Shown here: positions 33,226-41,897 of the stretch, piece after piece
How the letters are laid out: every line of letters begins with the position of its first letter
Numbering within the stretch: position 1 is the stretch's first letter
Assembly: GCA_026625165.1 (NCBI GenBank)
Contig: CP112999.1
Location: 1,364,001-1,428,000, forward strand
Source: Methanoregula sp.
GTDB lineage: Archaea > Halobacteriota > Methanomicrobia > Methanomicrobiales > Methanospirillaceae
DNA length: 64,000 nt
Direction: 5' to 3'
Notes under the pieces: generated by a model
The model's database searches: none
What the model was told of the DNA's origin: nothing
Seen by the model: the letters and a program-made list of their open reading frames with translations, nothing else
Made by a program: the position numbers and the translations under genes

Positions 33226-33833
33226 TCCTTACACCTCTTTTTTCCACAGTATTCCTTTGCATACTCAACGATGTGTGCATGTACCTGCTGGAATGTGCCC
33301 GCGTCGCAGGGTAATGCATTTTCAAAGAGACTTTTTAATGCATGTCGTCTGGTTGTTATACCGGCGCACCGGCAGATCCGGTCAGTATATGCATCGATCA
33401 CAAAGCTGGGTCGGGAAAAACCATAACAGAGGATACTATCGGCAGTTTCCTCTCCAATTCCATATACACTAAGAAGGTTCTTCCGTAGATCATCATCTGG
33501 TTGGGATGCCATTGCCCCTATACCTCCCGATTTATCCATCACCTGTACCGCAAGTGATTTTAACCGGGCCGCTTTTATCCGGAAAAAACCGGTGCACCGG
33601 ATGGCATTTTCGAGGATTGTCTTGTCAGCGTCCCTGATTGCGGCAATCGAGCACAGTCCCTCGTGCCGGAGATGTTTGAGGGCTTTTTCCACGTTCTCCC
33701 ACCGGGTCTGCTGGGTGAGGATTGCACCAATCATTACCTCATCGGTATTCCCGTGCCACCATGCAATCGTCCCGTATTTCCTGCCGAGAATCTGTATGAC
33801 CTTTTTTACCTTACCGGAACTGGATCCCGACAT
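33198..33833 (-). CDS. EndoIII-superfamily DNA glycosylase (MagIII-like)
   Basis: A 211-residue HhH-GPD protein of the COG2231 kind (MagIII-like base excision glycosylase). TQQTRWENVEKAL and the hairpin LLSVYGIGEETADSILCY are followed by the catalytic aspartate in FVIDAYTDRI. The Lys used by bifunctional EndoIII (GRKTA) is Glu here (GEETA), so a monofunctional glycosylase without lyase activity is expected. The C terminus keeps Cys residues (YCGKKRCKECTI) that look like a reduced Fe-S loop. It overlaps both neighbours by 23-28 bases. Confidence 0.82.
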   Translation of the reverse strand: MSGSSSGKVKKVIQILGRKYGTIAWWHGNTDEVMIGAILTQQTRWENVEKALKHLRHEGLCSIAAIRDADKTILENAIRCTGFFRIKAARLKSLAVQVMDKSGGIGAMASQPDDDLRKNLLSVYGIGEETADSILCYGFSRPSFVIDAYTDRICRCAGITTRRHALKSLFENALPCDAGTFQQVHAHIVEYAKEYCGKKRCKECTIRTLNG

Positions 33834-34461
33834 CCCTCATCCTGTTGTAACGTGCGATGTTTAACAGAAGCGGGGTGAGCGACTCTACCAATGCAGATAC
33901 CGCGAGCGGACCGGCATCAAATGCTTGAAGCGAAGAGACCCTGTTCACAATTTCCATCACCTGCTTCTTTGCATCCGCATCATCCCCGCACACCGGAACC
34001 GAATAGCTCAGTTCCTCATCAAGTGCCCTCCATTTATTCGCGGCAATCGTGTTGAACGCAGAGCAGACCCTTGCGGTTTTAGGGAGCATTTTCTGCACCA
34101 GCAATGCTGCAGAACCCTCAGGCGGGGGAACAAAGGTAAAGAAATCGCGCTTCTCCATCGGGTTTATGGGGCTCACGACAATTTTATCTTCAAATCCTGA
34201 AAGTGTGGCAAGCGTTGAAGCGAGATGCTTAAAGGGGATTGCAAGGATGACTACATCGGCTTCATCCACTGCTTCTTGGTTCGGTACCCCGCTGCAGCAA
34301 CAGGGTACCCCCCGTTTCTGCAAAATATCCATGCAGCACCTGCTTGTAGAGACAGCCTTATCCGGCTCCCTTGAGCCGATAATGATTTCAAAATCAGAGG
34401 CCAGGCGCATCGCTATGCCCTCGCCGATATCCCCGGTACCTCCGACTATACCGATCCTCAC
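33811..34461 (-). CDS. fno: F420H2:NADP oxidoreductase
   Basis: A 216-residue enzyme of the F420-dependent NADP reductase family, which transfers hydride between reduced F420 and NADP to supply NADPH. The Rossmann motif GIVGGTGDIGEGIA is at residues 4-17, SREP follows for NADP phosphate recognition, and VVILAIPFKH and NPMEKRD are family-specific. The gene starts one base after the thioredoxin stop and overlaps the glycosylase start by 23 bases. Confidence 0.9.
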   Translation of the reverse strand: MRIGIVGGTGDIGEGIAMRLASDFEIIIGSREPDKAVSTSRCCMDILQKRGVPCCCSGVPNQEAVDEADVVILAIPFKHLASTLATLSGFEDKIVVSPINPMEKRDFFTFVPPPEGSAALLVQKMLPKTARVCSAFNTIAANKWRALDEELSYSVPVCGDDADAKKQVMEIVNRVSSLQAFDAGPLAVSALVESLTPLLLNIARYNRMRDVGIQFR

Positions 34462-34462
34462 T

Positions 34463-34735
34463 CTATCCCACCAGCGGTTTTATGAGTTTTTCAAGGGTTG
34501 CCGCATCGGTGACGCCCTCCATCATCTGGATAACCTTTCCGTCTTTTTCGATGACCAATGTCGGGACAACACGAATCCCGAATTTTTCAGCAAGGTCCAT
34601 GTGCTGGTCCACATCGACCTTTTTGATCTCAACAGAATCCCCCATCTTCTTTTTCAGTTCCTCAAGGATTGGCGTCTGCATCCTGCATGGGCCGCACCAC
34701 GTGGCAAAAAAGTCATACAATACCGGTCTGGTCAT
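34463..34735 (-). CDS. trx: Thioredoxin
   Basis: A 90-residue thioredoxin with active site WCGPC (residues 13-17), followed by the cis-proline segment VVPTLVIEKDGK. It reduces protein disulfides in the cytoplasm. It is first in a tightly packed minus-strand run with F420:NADP oxidoreductase, which could furnish its reducing power, though no thioredoxin reductase is adjacent. Confidence 0.9.
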   Translation of the reverse strand: MTRPVLYDFFATWCGPCRMQTPILEELKKKMGDSVEIKKVDVDQHMDLAEKFGIRVVPTLVIEKDGKVIQMMEGVTDAATLEKLIKPLVG

Positions 34736-34785
34736 TTTTTCCCGGAAGAATTGTCGATAAAAAAAGGGATAAAGGTATGCACTTG

Positions 34786-36252
34786 TTATTTTGAAAGGAT
34801 TGCCATGATTATGCGCCCATATGCAGGACGGGTTACCAGTACGCCAACAAGCACGCCCATGATGGTGATAAGCGCAAACCCTTTCAGAGTTGAAAGATCC
34901 ATGAGCGCAAGGGGTATCATGGCAATAATCACCGTTGCAGCGGCAACAATAATAATACTGAGGGCTCGCGAAAGCCTCTTTAAATACAGGTTCGGAGACG
35001 GGACTTTTCCTTCATGAAGGATCTCATCAGTTATCACGACCAGCTGGTCGATCCCTGTTCCAAGAACCGCGATAATACCCGCAATGGTGGGCAGGTCCAT
35101 CTGGAACCTGATGAGACTGATGAATCCCAGCAGGATAATAATCTCCGACGCGTTGATCAGCACCATCGGGAGCACAATGCCGGGTTCACGGTACCGTAAA
35201 AATATTACAAGCCCGACGGTAACAAGGGCAAGGATCCCGGCAAGGATGCACATCGTCTTGAAATGCTCCCCCAGGGGTGCGGATTGTGAGCCTGAACCGG
35301 CGACAGCCACATCAACGGGCAATGCCCCGGCCCGGAGATGGATTTCAAGGTTGGTCGCCTGCTGCATCCCGTACTTTCCCTGTCCCGTCGATGCAAATAG
35401 CTGGCGGATATTCTCAGTCTGTACTTTACCCGCAAGATCATCTGACAGGGGTGCTGAATAGACCGTCTTGTTATCGAGCAGCATAACAAGATGATGCCTG
35501 GACGGGTCAACCGTTGCCCCGTATTTGATCGCAGCATCACGGAAGGCATTTGCACCGGCACTGCTAAGGGTAAACCCGACACCCCATGTGTTACTCCCCG
35601 GGGGTTCCTGTGCGGGGTTCTGTACGCTCGTGATGGAATCGCCATACAGGACATGCTCGGTCTGGTTGCCCGCGGTCTGGACCCGTATCTCGAATTTGCC
35701 TTGTTTTCCGACAATCGCTTGTGCCTGGTTCATGTCAACGCCGGCTAGTTCAACACGGACGTAGCGTGCAACATTGTTCAGGCCGGTAAGCGTGTTGACT
35801 TTTGCGTCCTTTGTTCCCAGAGTATTTATCTTGTTTTCAAGAATCCGCTTCACATCTTCCGCGGTCGCCTTTGATACTCCGGGCTGGTACGAGATGACTT
35901 TTCCTCCGGATGCTTCGACAAGCGCGGCCAGGTCTTCCTGGTTGTAGAATTTTCGTATTTCGAGATGGTTTTCATCTACAACCTGCACCTCGGTATCAAG
36001 CGTTTTGGACAGGTCTGAAATAAACTCGCTGAGAGGCCGGTCGGTTGTAAATCCGATGACCTCGGCACGGAACTCAAGCTGCAGCCATGCCCCCTGCTGG
36101 AGGTCAAGCCCGAACTGGAGATTTCCCTCAACACCTTTCTGGGGATTAAAGGACGGGTAGAAGTAGATAGCGACCAAGGATCCTGCAACAAGGAGTATCA
36201 GCATTGCGACGCGCCAGTCAGAAAGGAGGGTTTTTATTTCCTTTGAGTTCAT
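34786..36252 (-). CDS. secD: Protein-export membrane protein SecD
   Basis: A 488-residue SecD. It has one N-terminal membrane helix (about 15-33), a large extracytoplasmic P1 region (GLDLQQGAWLQLEF) and five C-terminal helices (about 325-480) of the RND-type export motor, with the conserved TGIDQLVVITDE. With SecF it uses the ion gradient to help release secreted proteins from the Sec channel. I chose ATG 36250-36252, preceded by AAAGGAGG, over an in-frame ATG further upstream. The start overlaps the secF stop (ATGA). Confidence 0.92.
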   Translation of the reverse strand: MNSKEIKTLLSDWRVAMLILLVAGSLVAIYFYPSFNPQKGVEGNLQFGLDLQQGAWLQLEFRAEVIGFTTDRPLSEFISDLSKTLDTEVQVVDENHLEIRKFYNQEDLAALVEASGGKVISYQPGVSKATAEDVKRILENKINTLGTKDAKVNTLTGLNNVARYVRVELAGVDMNQAQAIVGKQGKFEIRVQTAGNQTEHVLYGDSITSVQNPAQEPPGSNTWGVGFTLSSAGANAFRDAAIKYGATVDPSRHHLVMLLDNKTVYSAPLSDDLAGKVQTENIRQLFASTGQGKYGMQQATNLEIHLRAGALPVDVAVAGSGSQSAPLGEHFKTMCILAGILALVTVGLVIFLRYREPGIVLPMVLINASEIIILLGFISLIRFQMDLPTIAGIIAVLGTGIDQLVVITDEILHEGKVPSPNLYLKRLSRALSIIIVAAATVIIAMIPLALMDLSTLKGFALITIMGVLVGVLVTRPAYGRIIMAILSK

Positions 36253-37103
36253 TTCCCGCCTCCTTTCTGGACGTACCATTTCAGGATTCCTGCATTGGTA
36301 AGCCATGTGTTCAGGACGTCAAAGATCAGCCCGATCAGGAGCACTGCTGATATCTCCATGATGATCTGCACCTGACCGAACCATGAGACAAGAAACATCG
36401 CTGCGACAGCAGAGAACGTTGTCGAGGTCATGATGATGCCGGTATGAAATGCCCCTTGTAATTTTTCGTTCAGCTTGCCCTGCCTTTTGAGCACACGGTT
36501 TGTCAGCAGGATATCACTATCCACGGAATACCCGATAAGCATCAGGAGTGCAGCAGTCGTGCCCAGCGAGAGCGGAATTCCGACAATATTCATCGCAGCC
36601 GCAGTCATCACCATGTCAGCAAAAGCAGAGAGGACCACTGCACACGACGGGACAAACGTGCGGAATGAGAGAAAGACAACGATTGACATCCCGATAAAGG
36701 AGAGGATCAGCGCGATAACTGCCTGGGACTGGAGGGTCTTTCCAAAAGATTCTCCAATCTGGTCAACCTTCGCATCAGGATACTTCTGGTTGATCAGGTT
36801 GGTAAGAGCCCGGTATGTTGCGTCATCCATTGTTCCGAACTTGAGGAATTTGCCATTATTCACTCCCTCACCTATATCAAGAAGAGGGTATCCGGTGAAT
36901 GCAGCCCGGATTTGGTCTTTGCTGTCAGTGGTCAGGACCGTGACCGCCGTACCACCCGAAAAATCAATCCCCGGCGTGACCGGCATACCTGTTGCAGCAG
37001 TATTTATCGCAAGCAACACGAGTGAAAGCGCCAATAAAATGAGCGGGATGATCACCAGCTGTTGTGGTGAGAATTTTTCTATATTGTATTTCATCAATCC
37101 CAT
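36249..37103 (-). CDS. secF: Protein-export membrane protein SecF
   Basis: A 284-residue SecF with six predicted membrane helices. PGIDFSGGTAVTV follows the first helix and LMLIGYSVDSDILLTNRV marks the fourth-fifth helix region typical of the family. It is translated ahead of and coupled to SecD, the usual archaeal order secF-secD. Confidence 0.92.
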   Translation of the reverse strand: MGLMKYNIEKFSPQQLVIIPLILLALSLVLLAINTAATGMPVTPGIDFSGGTAVTVLTTDSKDQIRAAFTGYPLLDIGEGVNNGKFLKFGTMDDATYRALTNLINQKYPDAKVDQIGESFGKTLQSQAVIALILSFIGMSIVVFLSFRTFVPSCAVVLSAFADMVMTAAAMNIVGIPLSLGTTAALLMLIGYSVDSDILLTNRVLKRQGKLNEKLQGAFHTGIIMTSTTFSAVAAMFLVSWFGQVQIIMEISAVLLIGLIFDVLNTWLTNAGILKWYVQKGGGK

Positions 37104-37279
37104 GCCATAATCATCTGTCTATTAACGATTATAATAGTAACACGTTGCGATTGCACCTGTCACCAACCCGTTTCTTCTTCAGGCAACGCAATTGAACAAT
37201 TAACAATTGCGCAGAAAAATTTTGTTTCAGCGTAAATTGCCGCAAGTATCAAACAGGGATTGTAAAAAACAGCAAATCA

Positions 37280-37291
37280 ATAAATATATAT
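37280..37291 (+). promoter_or_regulatory. TATA element upstream of DUF2551 gene
   Basis: ATAAATATATAT lies 25-36 bases before the ATG at 37316, so transcription would start at or just before the start codon and give a leaderless or near-leaderless message. Confidence 0.5.
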
Positions 37292-37315
37292 AGAGAATGG
37301 TCAGTAACTCAAAGT

Positions 37316-37627
37316 ATGAGATCTCCACAAGAGATCAAGAGAGTCATCGAAGTTCGCCTCAGGTCCTACATCTCCCGTGACAGAACAGGTATCCGGCGGG
37401 AGCTCCTCAGGCTCTTTGTTAGAATCAAATCGATGACGATTGCTGAGCTTGTCGCAGAACTCCAGAAACAGTTTTCCGTTACATTCCATAAGATTGCATC
37501 AATGGTTGGCATAATTGCATCCCGAATCGGTATTTTGCGGGTCACAAAGAAGCCCGATGGCGTCAGTTCGTTTGAACTCAAGGACAAGTATATCGATGTC
37601 GTGGTAAGGATCGTCGGAGTCGGTTGA
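37316..37627 (+). CDS. DUF2551 family protein
   Basis: A 103-residue protein of DUF2551, restricted to methanogens. It has an Arg/Lys-rich first half (VIEVRLRSYISRDRTGIRREL), then ELVAELQKQFSVTFHKIASMVGIIASRIGI, which looks like a winged-helix DNA-binding core. It may be a small transcription regulator, which is inference. The gene has a clear TATA element and stands alone. Confidence 0.75.
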   Translation: MRSPQEIKRVIEVRLRSYISRDRTGIRRELLRLFVRIKSMTIAELVAELQKQFSVTFHKIASMVGIIASRIGILRVTKKPDGVSSFELKDKYIDVVVRIVGVG

Positions 37628-37682
37628 TAAGGCGTATCAACCATAACAATTTTTAGTGCTCGTGGCGTAATTAGTGAGCATC

Positions 37683-37955
37683 ATGTATACATTTACAGAA
37701 GAGAGCACTCTGTTAAATGATGTCGTCATTGCCCCCGAAGTGCTCGACTATATCAACAAACGCAACTGTGATTTCCGTATCTGTACATCCTGCGGTGGCC
37801 CGATTTTACTGCCTACGCGGGTAAAACCCCCGAAAAGATCAGACCTCCTGTTACAGGCAGGCAACCATACGGTGTACATTTCCATCCACCAGGCCCGTTA
37901 CCTTCATGCAATCGGCATAGAAATGATCCCTTTTTATGATGAACCGGATGGCTGA
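37683..37955 (+). CDS. Small conserved-looking protein with CxxC pair
   Basis: A 90-residue protein starting at ATG 37683; an in-frame start nine bases upstream is possible. Residues around ICTSCGGPILLPT form a single zinc-knuckle-like CxxC, with an additional Cys a few residues before it. The rest (HTVYISIHQARYLHAIGIEMIPF) is mixed alpha/beta. I do not recognise the family. It lies directly ahead of archease, possibly in the same transcript. Confidence 0.6.
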   Translation: MYTFTEESTLLNDVVIAPEVLDYINKRNCDFRICTSCGGPILLPTRVKPPKRSDLLLQAGNHTVYISIHQARYLHAIGIEMIPFYDEPDG

Positions 37956-37969
37956 AACCAAGAGGACAG

Positions 37970-38377
37970 ATGAGTTTTAAGGAAATTTCCCATACTGCTG
38001 ATGTGAAGATTCAGGTTTGCGCACCAACCCTTGAATCCCTTTTTTCAGAAACCTGCAATGCATTGATGCAGGTAATGTATGGCCCGGTACGCAAAGGGAT
38101 TGTGAAAAAGGAAATTGCCATCACTTCGACCGATACCGAGTCGTTGCTCCTTGAATTTCTTTCAGAAGTCCTTTTTGTCTCTGAAGTGGAGGGGATCGTA
38201 TTTTCCGATGCCCGGGTCAGGATCGATGGTCTCAACCTGCATGCAGAACTTGCGGGAGAACCCTTTGACAGGGACCGGCATGCACTCGGGACTGAGGTGA
38301 AAGGCATCTCATATTCCGGGCTTTCGATCCGGCAGGATGCAAATGGCTATATGGTGGACATCATATTTGATGTATAG
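37970..38377 (+). CDS. Archease
   Basis: A 135-residue archease, the activator that speeds guanylylation and turnover of the RtcB RNA ligase. The start SFKEISHTADVKIQV, the TESLLLEFLSEVLF helix and C-terminal VDIIFDV with conserved acidic residues match the family. The rtcB gene follows 21 bases later, the expected functional pair. Confidence 0.9.
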   Translation: MSFKEISHTADVKIQVCAPTLESLFSETCNALMQVMYGPVRKGIVKKEIAITSTDTESLLLEFLSEVLFVSEVEGIVFSDARVRIDGLNLHAELAGEPFDRDRHALGTEVKGISYSGLSIRQDANGYMVDIIFDV

Positions 38378-38398
38378 GAAGGAGATGGAGTCAGCCGG

Positions 38399-39832
38399 AT
38401 GTTGCAGGGGATTATACGGATCAGCACCCTTGAATGGGAAGTGCCCCTCGGATTTGTACCGGGAATGCGGGTTCCTGGGCGCTTTTTCCTTTCGGAATCG
38501 CTTGAAAAAATACTTGAGCCGGGCGCAGTCCAGCAGCTTGCCAATGTTGCGACGCTGCCGGGAATTATAAAAAATTCCCTCGCGATGCCTGACATCCACT
38601 GGGGGTATGGTTTCCCGATTGGCGGGGTCGCCGCATTCGACCTCACGGAAGGCGTTATTTCGCCGGGTGGTGTCGGGTTTGATATCAATTGCGGGGTCCG
38701 GTTGCTCGCCACCCCCCTCGCTCAAAAAGATGTCGCGGGAAGAAAAGACTTAATCGAGACCCTCTTCCATGCTGTTCCGACAGGTGTGGGCGCAAAAAGC
38801 GCGCAAAAGGTGACAGGTCACGTTCTTGAGCAGATGATGGTCAAAGGCGCCCGCTGGGCGGTTGATGCGGGGTTGGGGGAGGAAAACGATCTTTTGCGCT
38901 GCGAGGAAGGGGGGTACATGAAGGAGGCAAACATAAAAGAGGTCTCTTCCAAAGCAAAACAGCGTGGCATCCCCCAAGGAGGTACACTGGGATCCGGCAA
39001 CCACTTTCTTGAACTGCAGGTCGTGCGCGAGATCTATGATGAGAATTCAGCCAAAGCGTTCGGCCTTTATCAGGATCAGGTCTGCTGCATGATCCACTGC
39101 GGCTCCCGCGGCCTCGGTCACCAGACATGTACGGACCATATCAGAATACTTGAGGGTGCTGTCAAAAAATACCAGATTAAATTACCGGACCGCCAGCTTG
39201 CGTGCGCCCCCATCAGCTCACCGGAAGGAGAAGCATATTTCGGGGCCATGGCAGCATCGGCAAATTATGCCTGGGCAAACCGCCAGTTGATCACGCATAC
39301 CACAAGAAATGTCCTTAAAAAAATGTTTGGCACCGGGTATGAGGAAATGCCCCTTGTTTACGATGTGGCCCATAACGTGGCAAAGATCGAAGAGCACATT
39401 GTTTTTGGGAGAAAGGAAAGGGTCTGCGTTCACCGGAAGGGAGCTACACGTTCATTCGGCCCGCATGCACCGGATATCCCCCCGGAACTCTCATCCATAG
39501 GACAACCCGTCATCATTCCCGGTAGTATGGGAACCTCTTCATTCGTCCTGCGCGGGACTCAAGGGGCAATGGAACAGACATTCGGGAGCACCTGCCATGG
39601 TGCCGGCAGGGTGATGAGCCGGACACAGGCAAAAAAGAGATTATCCGGAAAAGATGTGGCGGCCAGGCTCGCCCTGCAGGGAATTCTTGTAAAAGCTCCC
39701 AATGAAGCTGCAATCGCTGACGAAGCACCCGAGGTGTATAAACCAAGTGAAGACGTTGTCCGGGTGGTGCACGATGCCGGGCTCTCCCTGCTCGTCGCCC
39801 GCCTTGATCCTCTCGGGGTGATCAAGGGGTGA
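38399..39832 (+). CDS. rtcB: RNA-splicing ligase RtcB
   Basis: A 477-residue RtcB, which joins 2',3'-cyclic phosphate and 5'-OH RNA ends with GTP, as in tRNA splicing. This suits the intron-containing tRNA at 47694. Catalytic segments are PDIHWGYGFPIGGVAAFD, GFDINCGVRLL (metal-binding Cys), GSGNHFLELQ, HCGSRGLGHQ and, toward the end, GSMGTSSFVLRG with the guanylylated His in the following TCHGAGR. Full length for the family. It overlaps the next gene by 4 bases. Confidence 0.94.
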   Translation: MLQGIIRISTLEWEVPLGFVPGMRVPGRFFLSESLEKILEPGAVQQLANVATLPGIIKNSLAMPDIHWGYGFPIGGVAAFDLTEGVISPGGVGFDINCGVRLLATPLAQKDVAGRKDLIETLFHAVPTGVGAKSAQKVTGHVLEQMMVKGARWAVDAGLGEENDLLRCEEGGYMKEANIKEVSSKAKQRGIPQGGTLGSGNHFLELQVVREIYDENSAKAFGLYQDQVCCMIHCGSRGLGHQTCTDHIRILEGAVKKYQIKLPDRQLACAPISSPEGEAYFGAMAASANYAWANRQLITHTTRNVLKKMFGTGYEEMPLVYDVAHNVAKIEEHIVFGRKERVCVHRKGATRSFGPHAPDIPPELSSIGQPVIIPGSMGTSSFVLRGTQGAMEQTFGSTCHGAGRVMSRTQAKKRLSGKDVAARLALQGILVKAPNEAAIADEAPEVYKPSEDVVRVVHDAGLSLLVARLDPLGVIKG

Positions 39833-40404
39833 ACGTACGGGCAGGTTTTGTATGGGAGACACGGCAGCACTTCACAAGATTTATTGAGGACTGTGGGATC
39901 GTATGCGAAGTCGTCACCCCGCACATACTCGCCGCTCCATTTTATCGCGGTTCATTCAACTGCCTCATCGTCCCAACGGGTTTTGGAAACCCGAACTACT
40001 CAAAACTCCTGCCTGCCCTGCGTGCGGCTGCACCCCGTATACAAAGATTTCTGGAGAACGGCGGGAACCTGCTGGTCTATGGTGCAGCTATTGAAAATCC
40101 ATCTGCGTATGACTGGCTCCCGTTTCCGGTAACATACCATCATGAATGCCACCCGAGAAAGATTGTGTGCATACCTGACAGCATTGCAGAGGCCATTGTT
40201 GAGGATTACAATGCTGACCGCGTTGAATGCGATGGATTTTTCCCCGAATATGACGGTGAAGCCGCGGGAATGGGGGGAGAGCAGGCTGTTGTAATTGAAA
40301 AACAGGTCGGAAAAGGGCAGGTCGTGGTAACCAGTATCCACGAATTCCCCTCAAAAAAATTTCTCGACAGGTTCTGCCGTTTGGGAACGCAAACTTTATT
40401 CTAG
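39829..40404 (+). CDS. Unknown protein with glutamine-amidotransferase-like look
   Basis: A 191-residue protein starting at GTG 39829 inside the rtcB stop. It begins with a strand-helix unit, then VPTGFGNPNYSKLLPAL, and FLENGGNLLVYGAA, a phrase reminiscent of ThuA or class I amidotransferase-like flavodoxin folds. The latter half includes a DGEAAGMGGEQAVVIEKQVGKGQVVV strand-turn-strand and a C-terminal helix. There is no catalytic Cys at the nucleophile elbow that I can identify, so an enzymatic role is unsupported. Coupling to rtcB suggests an RNA-related role, by context only. Confidence 0.6.
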   Translation: MNVRAGFVWETRQHFTRFIEDCGIVCEVVTPHILAAPFYRGSFNCLIVPTGFGNPNYSKLLPALRAAAPRIQRFLENGGNLLVYGAAIENPSAYDWLPFPVTYHHECHPRKIVCIPDSIAEAIVEDYNADRVECDGFFPEYDGEAAGMGGEQAVVIEKQVGKGQVVVTSIHEFPSKKFLDRFCRLGTQTLF

Positions 40405-40438
40405 ATGGACAGTGACCAGAAGTATGAGGAAGACATTA

Positions 40439-40861
40439 ATGCACCGCTATACCCTTTCTGCCAGCGCCGGGGCAGATGACCTGGAACCTGTTGCCAATGC
40501 CATCCATGAATTGCTCAACCGACTTCCGGTGACTGCAAAGTCCCGGGATAAACCGGGCATCCGGGTTGAGGAGGGCAGGGTGGTTGACCGGGACTATACC
40601 GGACCTGTGCTTGAGGATGCAATCCGTGCCAACAAGATGATAAAGACCACCCCGGCATCCGGGGCTTACAAAGGGGTTCCGGTGACCGTAACCCCTTTCA
40701 GGGATTGTGATGGGGCAGCGATAGGCGCAATCGGTGTTGTTGATATTACCGGGATCTTTGACCTGGCAACCCTCATGGAGCACCAGTCTGCGATTCTCAA
40801 GCAGGTCTGCGGTAAGGATCCCTGCCCCCTGCCATCAGAATCCATCGGAGCTAAGAGGTGA
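40439..40861 (+). CDS. DUF2111 family protein
   Basis: A 140-residue protein of DUF2111, known from methanogens. Segments DKPGIRVEEGRVVDRDYTGPVLE, then YKGVPVTVTPFRDCDGAAIGAIGVVDIT suggest a PAS/GAF-like sensor fold. I chose ATG 40439 because GAGGA lies 8 bases upstream; in-frame starts at 40424 and 40412 exist. The 3' end carries the ribosome site for birA. Confidence 0.72.
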   Translation: MHRYTLSASAGADDLEPVANAIHELLNRLPVTAKSRDKPGIRVEEGRVVDRDYTGPVLEDAIRANKMIKTTPASGAYKGVPVTVTPFRDCDGAAIGAIGVVDITGIFDLATLMEHQSAILKQVCGKDPCPLPSESIGAKR

Positions 40862-40866
40862 AACGG

Positions 40867-41847
40867 ATGCCGGACTCTGCATTTAAGGTGCTGGAAATCC
40901 TTGAACGGGCAAATCGTCCGCTGTCAGGCGAGGCAATGAGCAACGAACTGGGTATCACCCGGTCAGCAGTCTGGAAGCATATCAATGAGCTCAGGGCGAT
41001 GGGATACGACATATCATCCTCACAGAAGGAAGGGTACCGCCTTACCCGGACCAGCAGCAGACTCCTCCCTTACGAGATACACAAGAAGCTCAGGACGAAG
41101 TTCGTCGGAAAAACAATGCGGTACCTGGAAAATACCCCCTCGACGATATGGGTCGGCAAACAGATCTGTTCAGAAGGGGATGTGGAGAAGATGCATGGCC
41201 TTGTCATCATTGCCGAAGAGCAGACCGGCGGGATTGGCAGGCTGGGACGCGCATGGGTCTCTCCCGTCGGTGGCATCTGGATCACAATCGTACTGAAGCC
41301 CAATATCCCCATTGACCATGTTTTTATGGTTACTATGGCCGGATCTGTTGCTGTTGCCCGTGCAATTCGAAAAGAATTCGATCTTGGCGCCCTGATCAAA
41401 TGGCCAAACGATATTTTCATCGGCGACAAGAAAGTAGCGGGCCTACACCTCGAACTCTCGGCTGAAGCAGATCTCATTCATAACTGCCTGCTGAGTATCG
41501 GGATTGATGTCAATGTCCCGCTTAACCAGTTCTCACCATCTCTCCAGAAAGATATCACATCGATCAGCGCCGAAGTCGGCCATGAGGTCGATCGCGCTTC
41601 ATTCCTTGCACGAATCCTGCGGGAGTTTGAGACCCGCTACCTGCTCATCGAGAGCGGTGAATATGAAACCATACTCCGGGAATGGAAAAGCCTTTCCTGC
41701 ACGCTCGAGCACCGCGTCCAGATCACCACTTTAAAGAACAGCTTTGAGGGGGAAGCAATTGATATTGACGAATTTGGCGCACTCATCATACGCAAGGACA
41801 ACGGCAGGATAGAGCGGGTCATTGCCGGGGATTGTCACCAGCGGTAA
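40867..41847 (+). CDS. birA: Biotin-protein ligase with N-terminal HTH (BirA)
   Basis: A 326-residue bifunctional BirA. A winged helix-turn-helix (about residues 5-60; LSGEAMSNELGITRSAVWKHINELRAMGYDI) precedes the ligase domain with GGIGRLGRAWVSPVGGIW and the catalytic IKWPNDIFIGDKKVAG, and a small C-terminal domain. It makes biotinyl-AMP, biotinylates the carrier lysine of pyruvate carboxylase and probably represses the adjacent bioY operon. I chose ATG 40867 because GAGGTG lies 6 bases upstream; GTG 40858 is possible. Confidence 0.92.
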   Translation: MPDSAFKVLEILERANRPLSGEAMSNELGITRSAVWKHINELRAMGYDISSSQKEGYRLTRTSSRLLPYEIHKKLRTKFVGKTMRYLENTPSTIWVGKQICSEGDVEKMHGLVIIAEEQTGGIGRLGRAWVSPVGGIWITIVLKPNIPIDHVFMVTMAGSVAVARAIRKEFDLGALIKWPNDIFIGDKKVAGLHLELSAEADLIHNCLLSIGIDVNVPLNQFSPSLQKDITSISAEVGHEVDRASFLARILREFETRYLLIESGEYETILREWKSLSCTLEHRVQITTLKNSFEGEAIDIDEFGALIIRKDNGRIERVIAGDCHQR

Positions 41848-41863
41848 GGACAGATTGTTTTTT

Positions 41864-41897
41864 ATCGTAAACCATATAATTTTTTATGGTTGACGAT
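41864..41897 (+). promoter_or_regulatory. BirA-type operator over the bioY promoter
   Basis: ATCGTAAACCAT (41864-41875) and ATGGTTGACGAT (41886-41897) are inverted repeats matching at 11 of 12 positions. Their inner part reads TCGTAAACC-N14-GGTTGACGA, very close to the published BirA signal TTGTAAACC-N14/15-GGTTTACAA. The spacer holds the AT-rich TATA-like ATATAATTTTTTA, and the right arm runs into the bioY start codon, so bound repressor would block both promoter access and the start. Confidence 0.75.

Noticed and set aside
37104-37315. Possible riboswitch or small RNA ahead of the DUF2551 gene
   Set aside because: Only an AT-rich tract with a TATA element is visible; no conserved structure was recognised.
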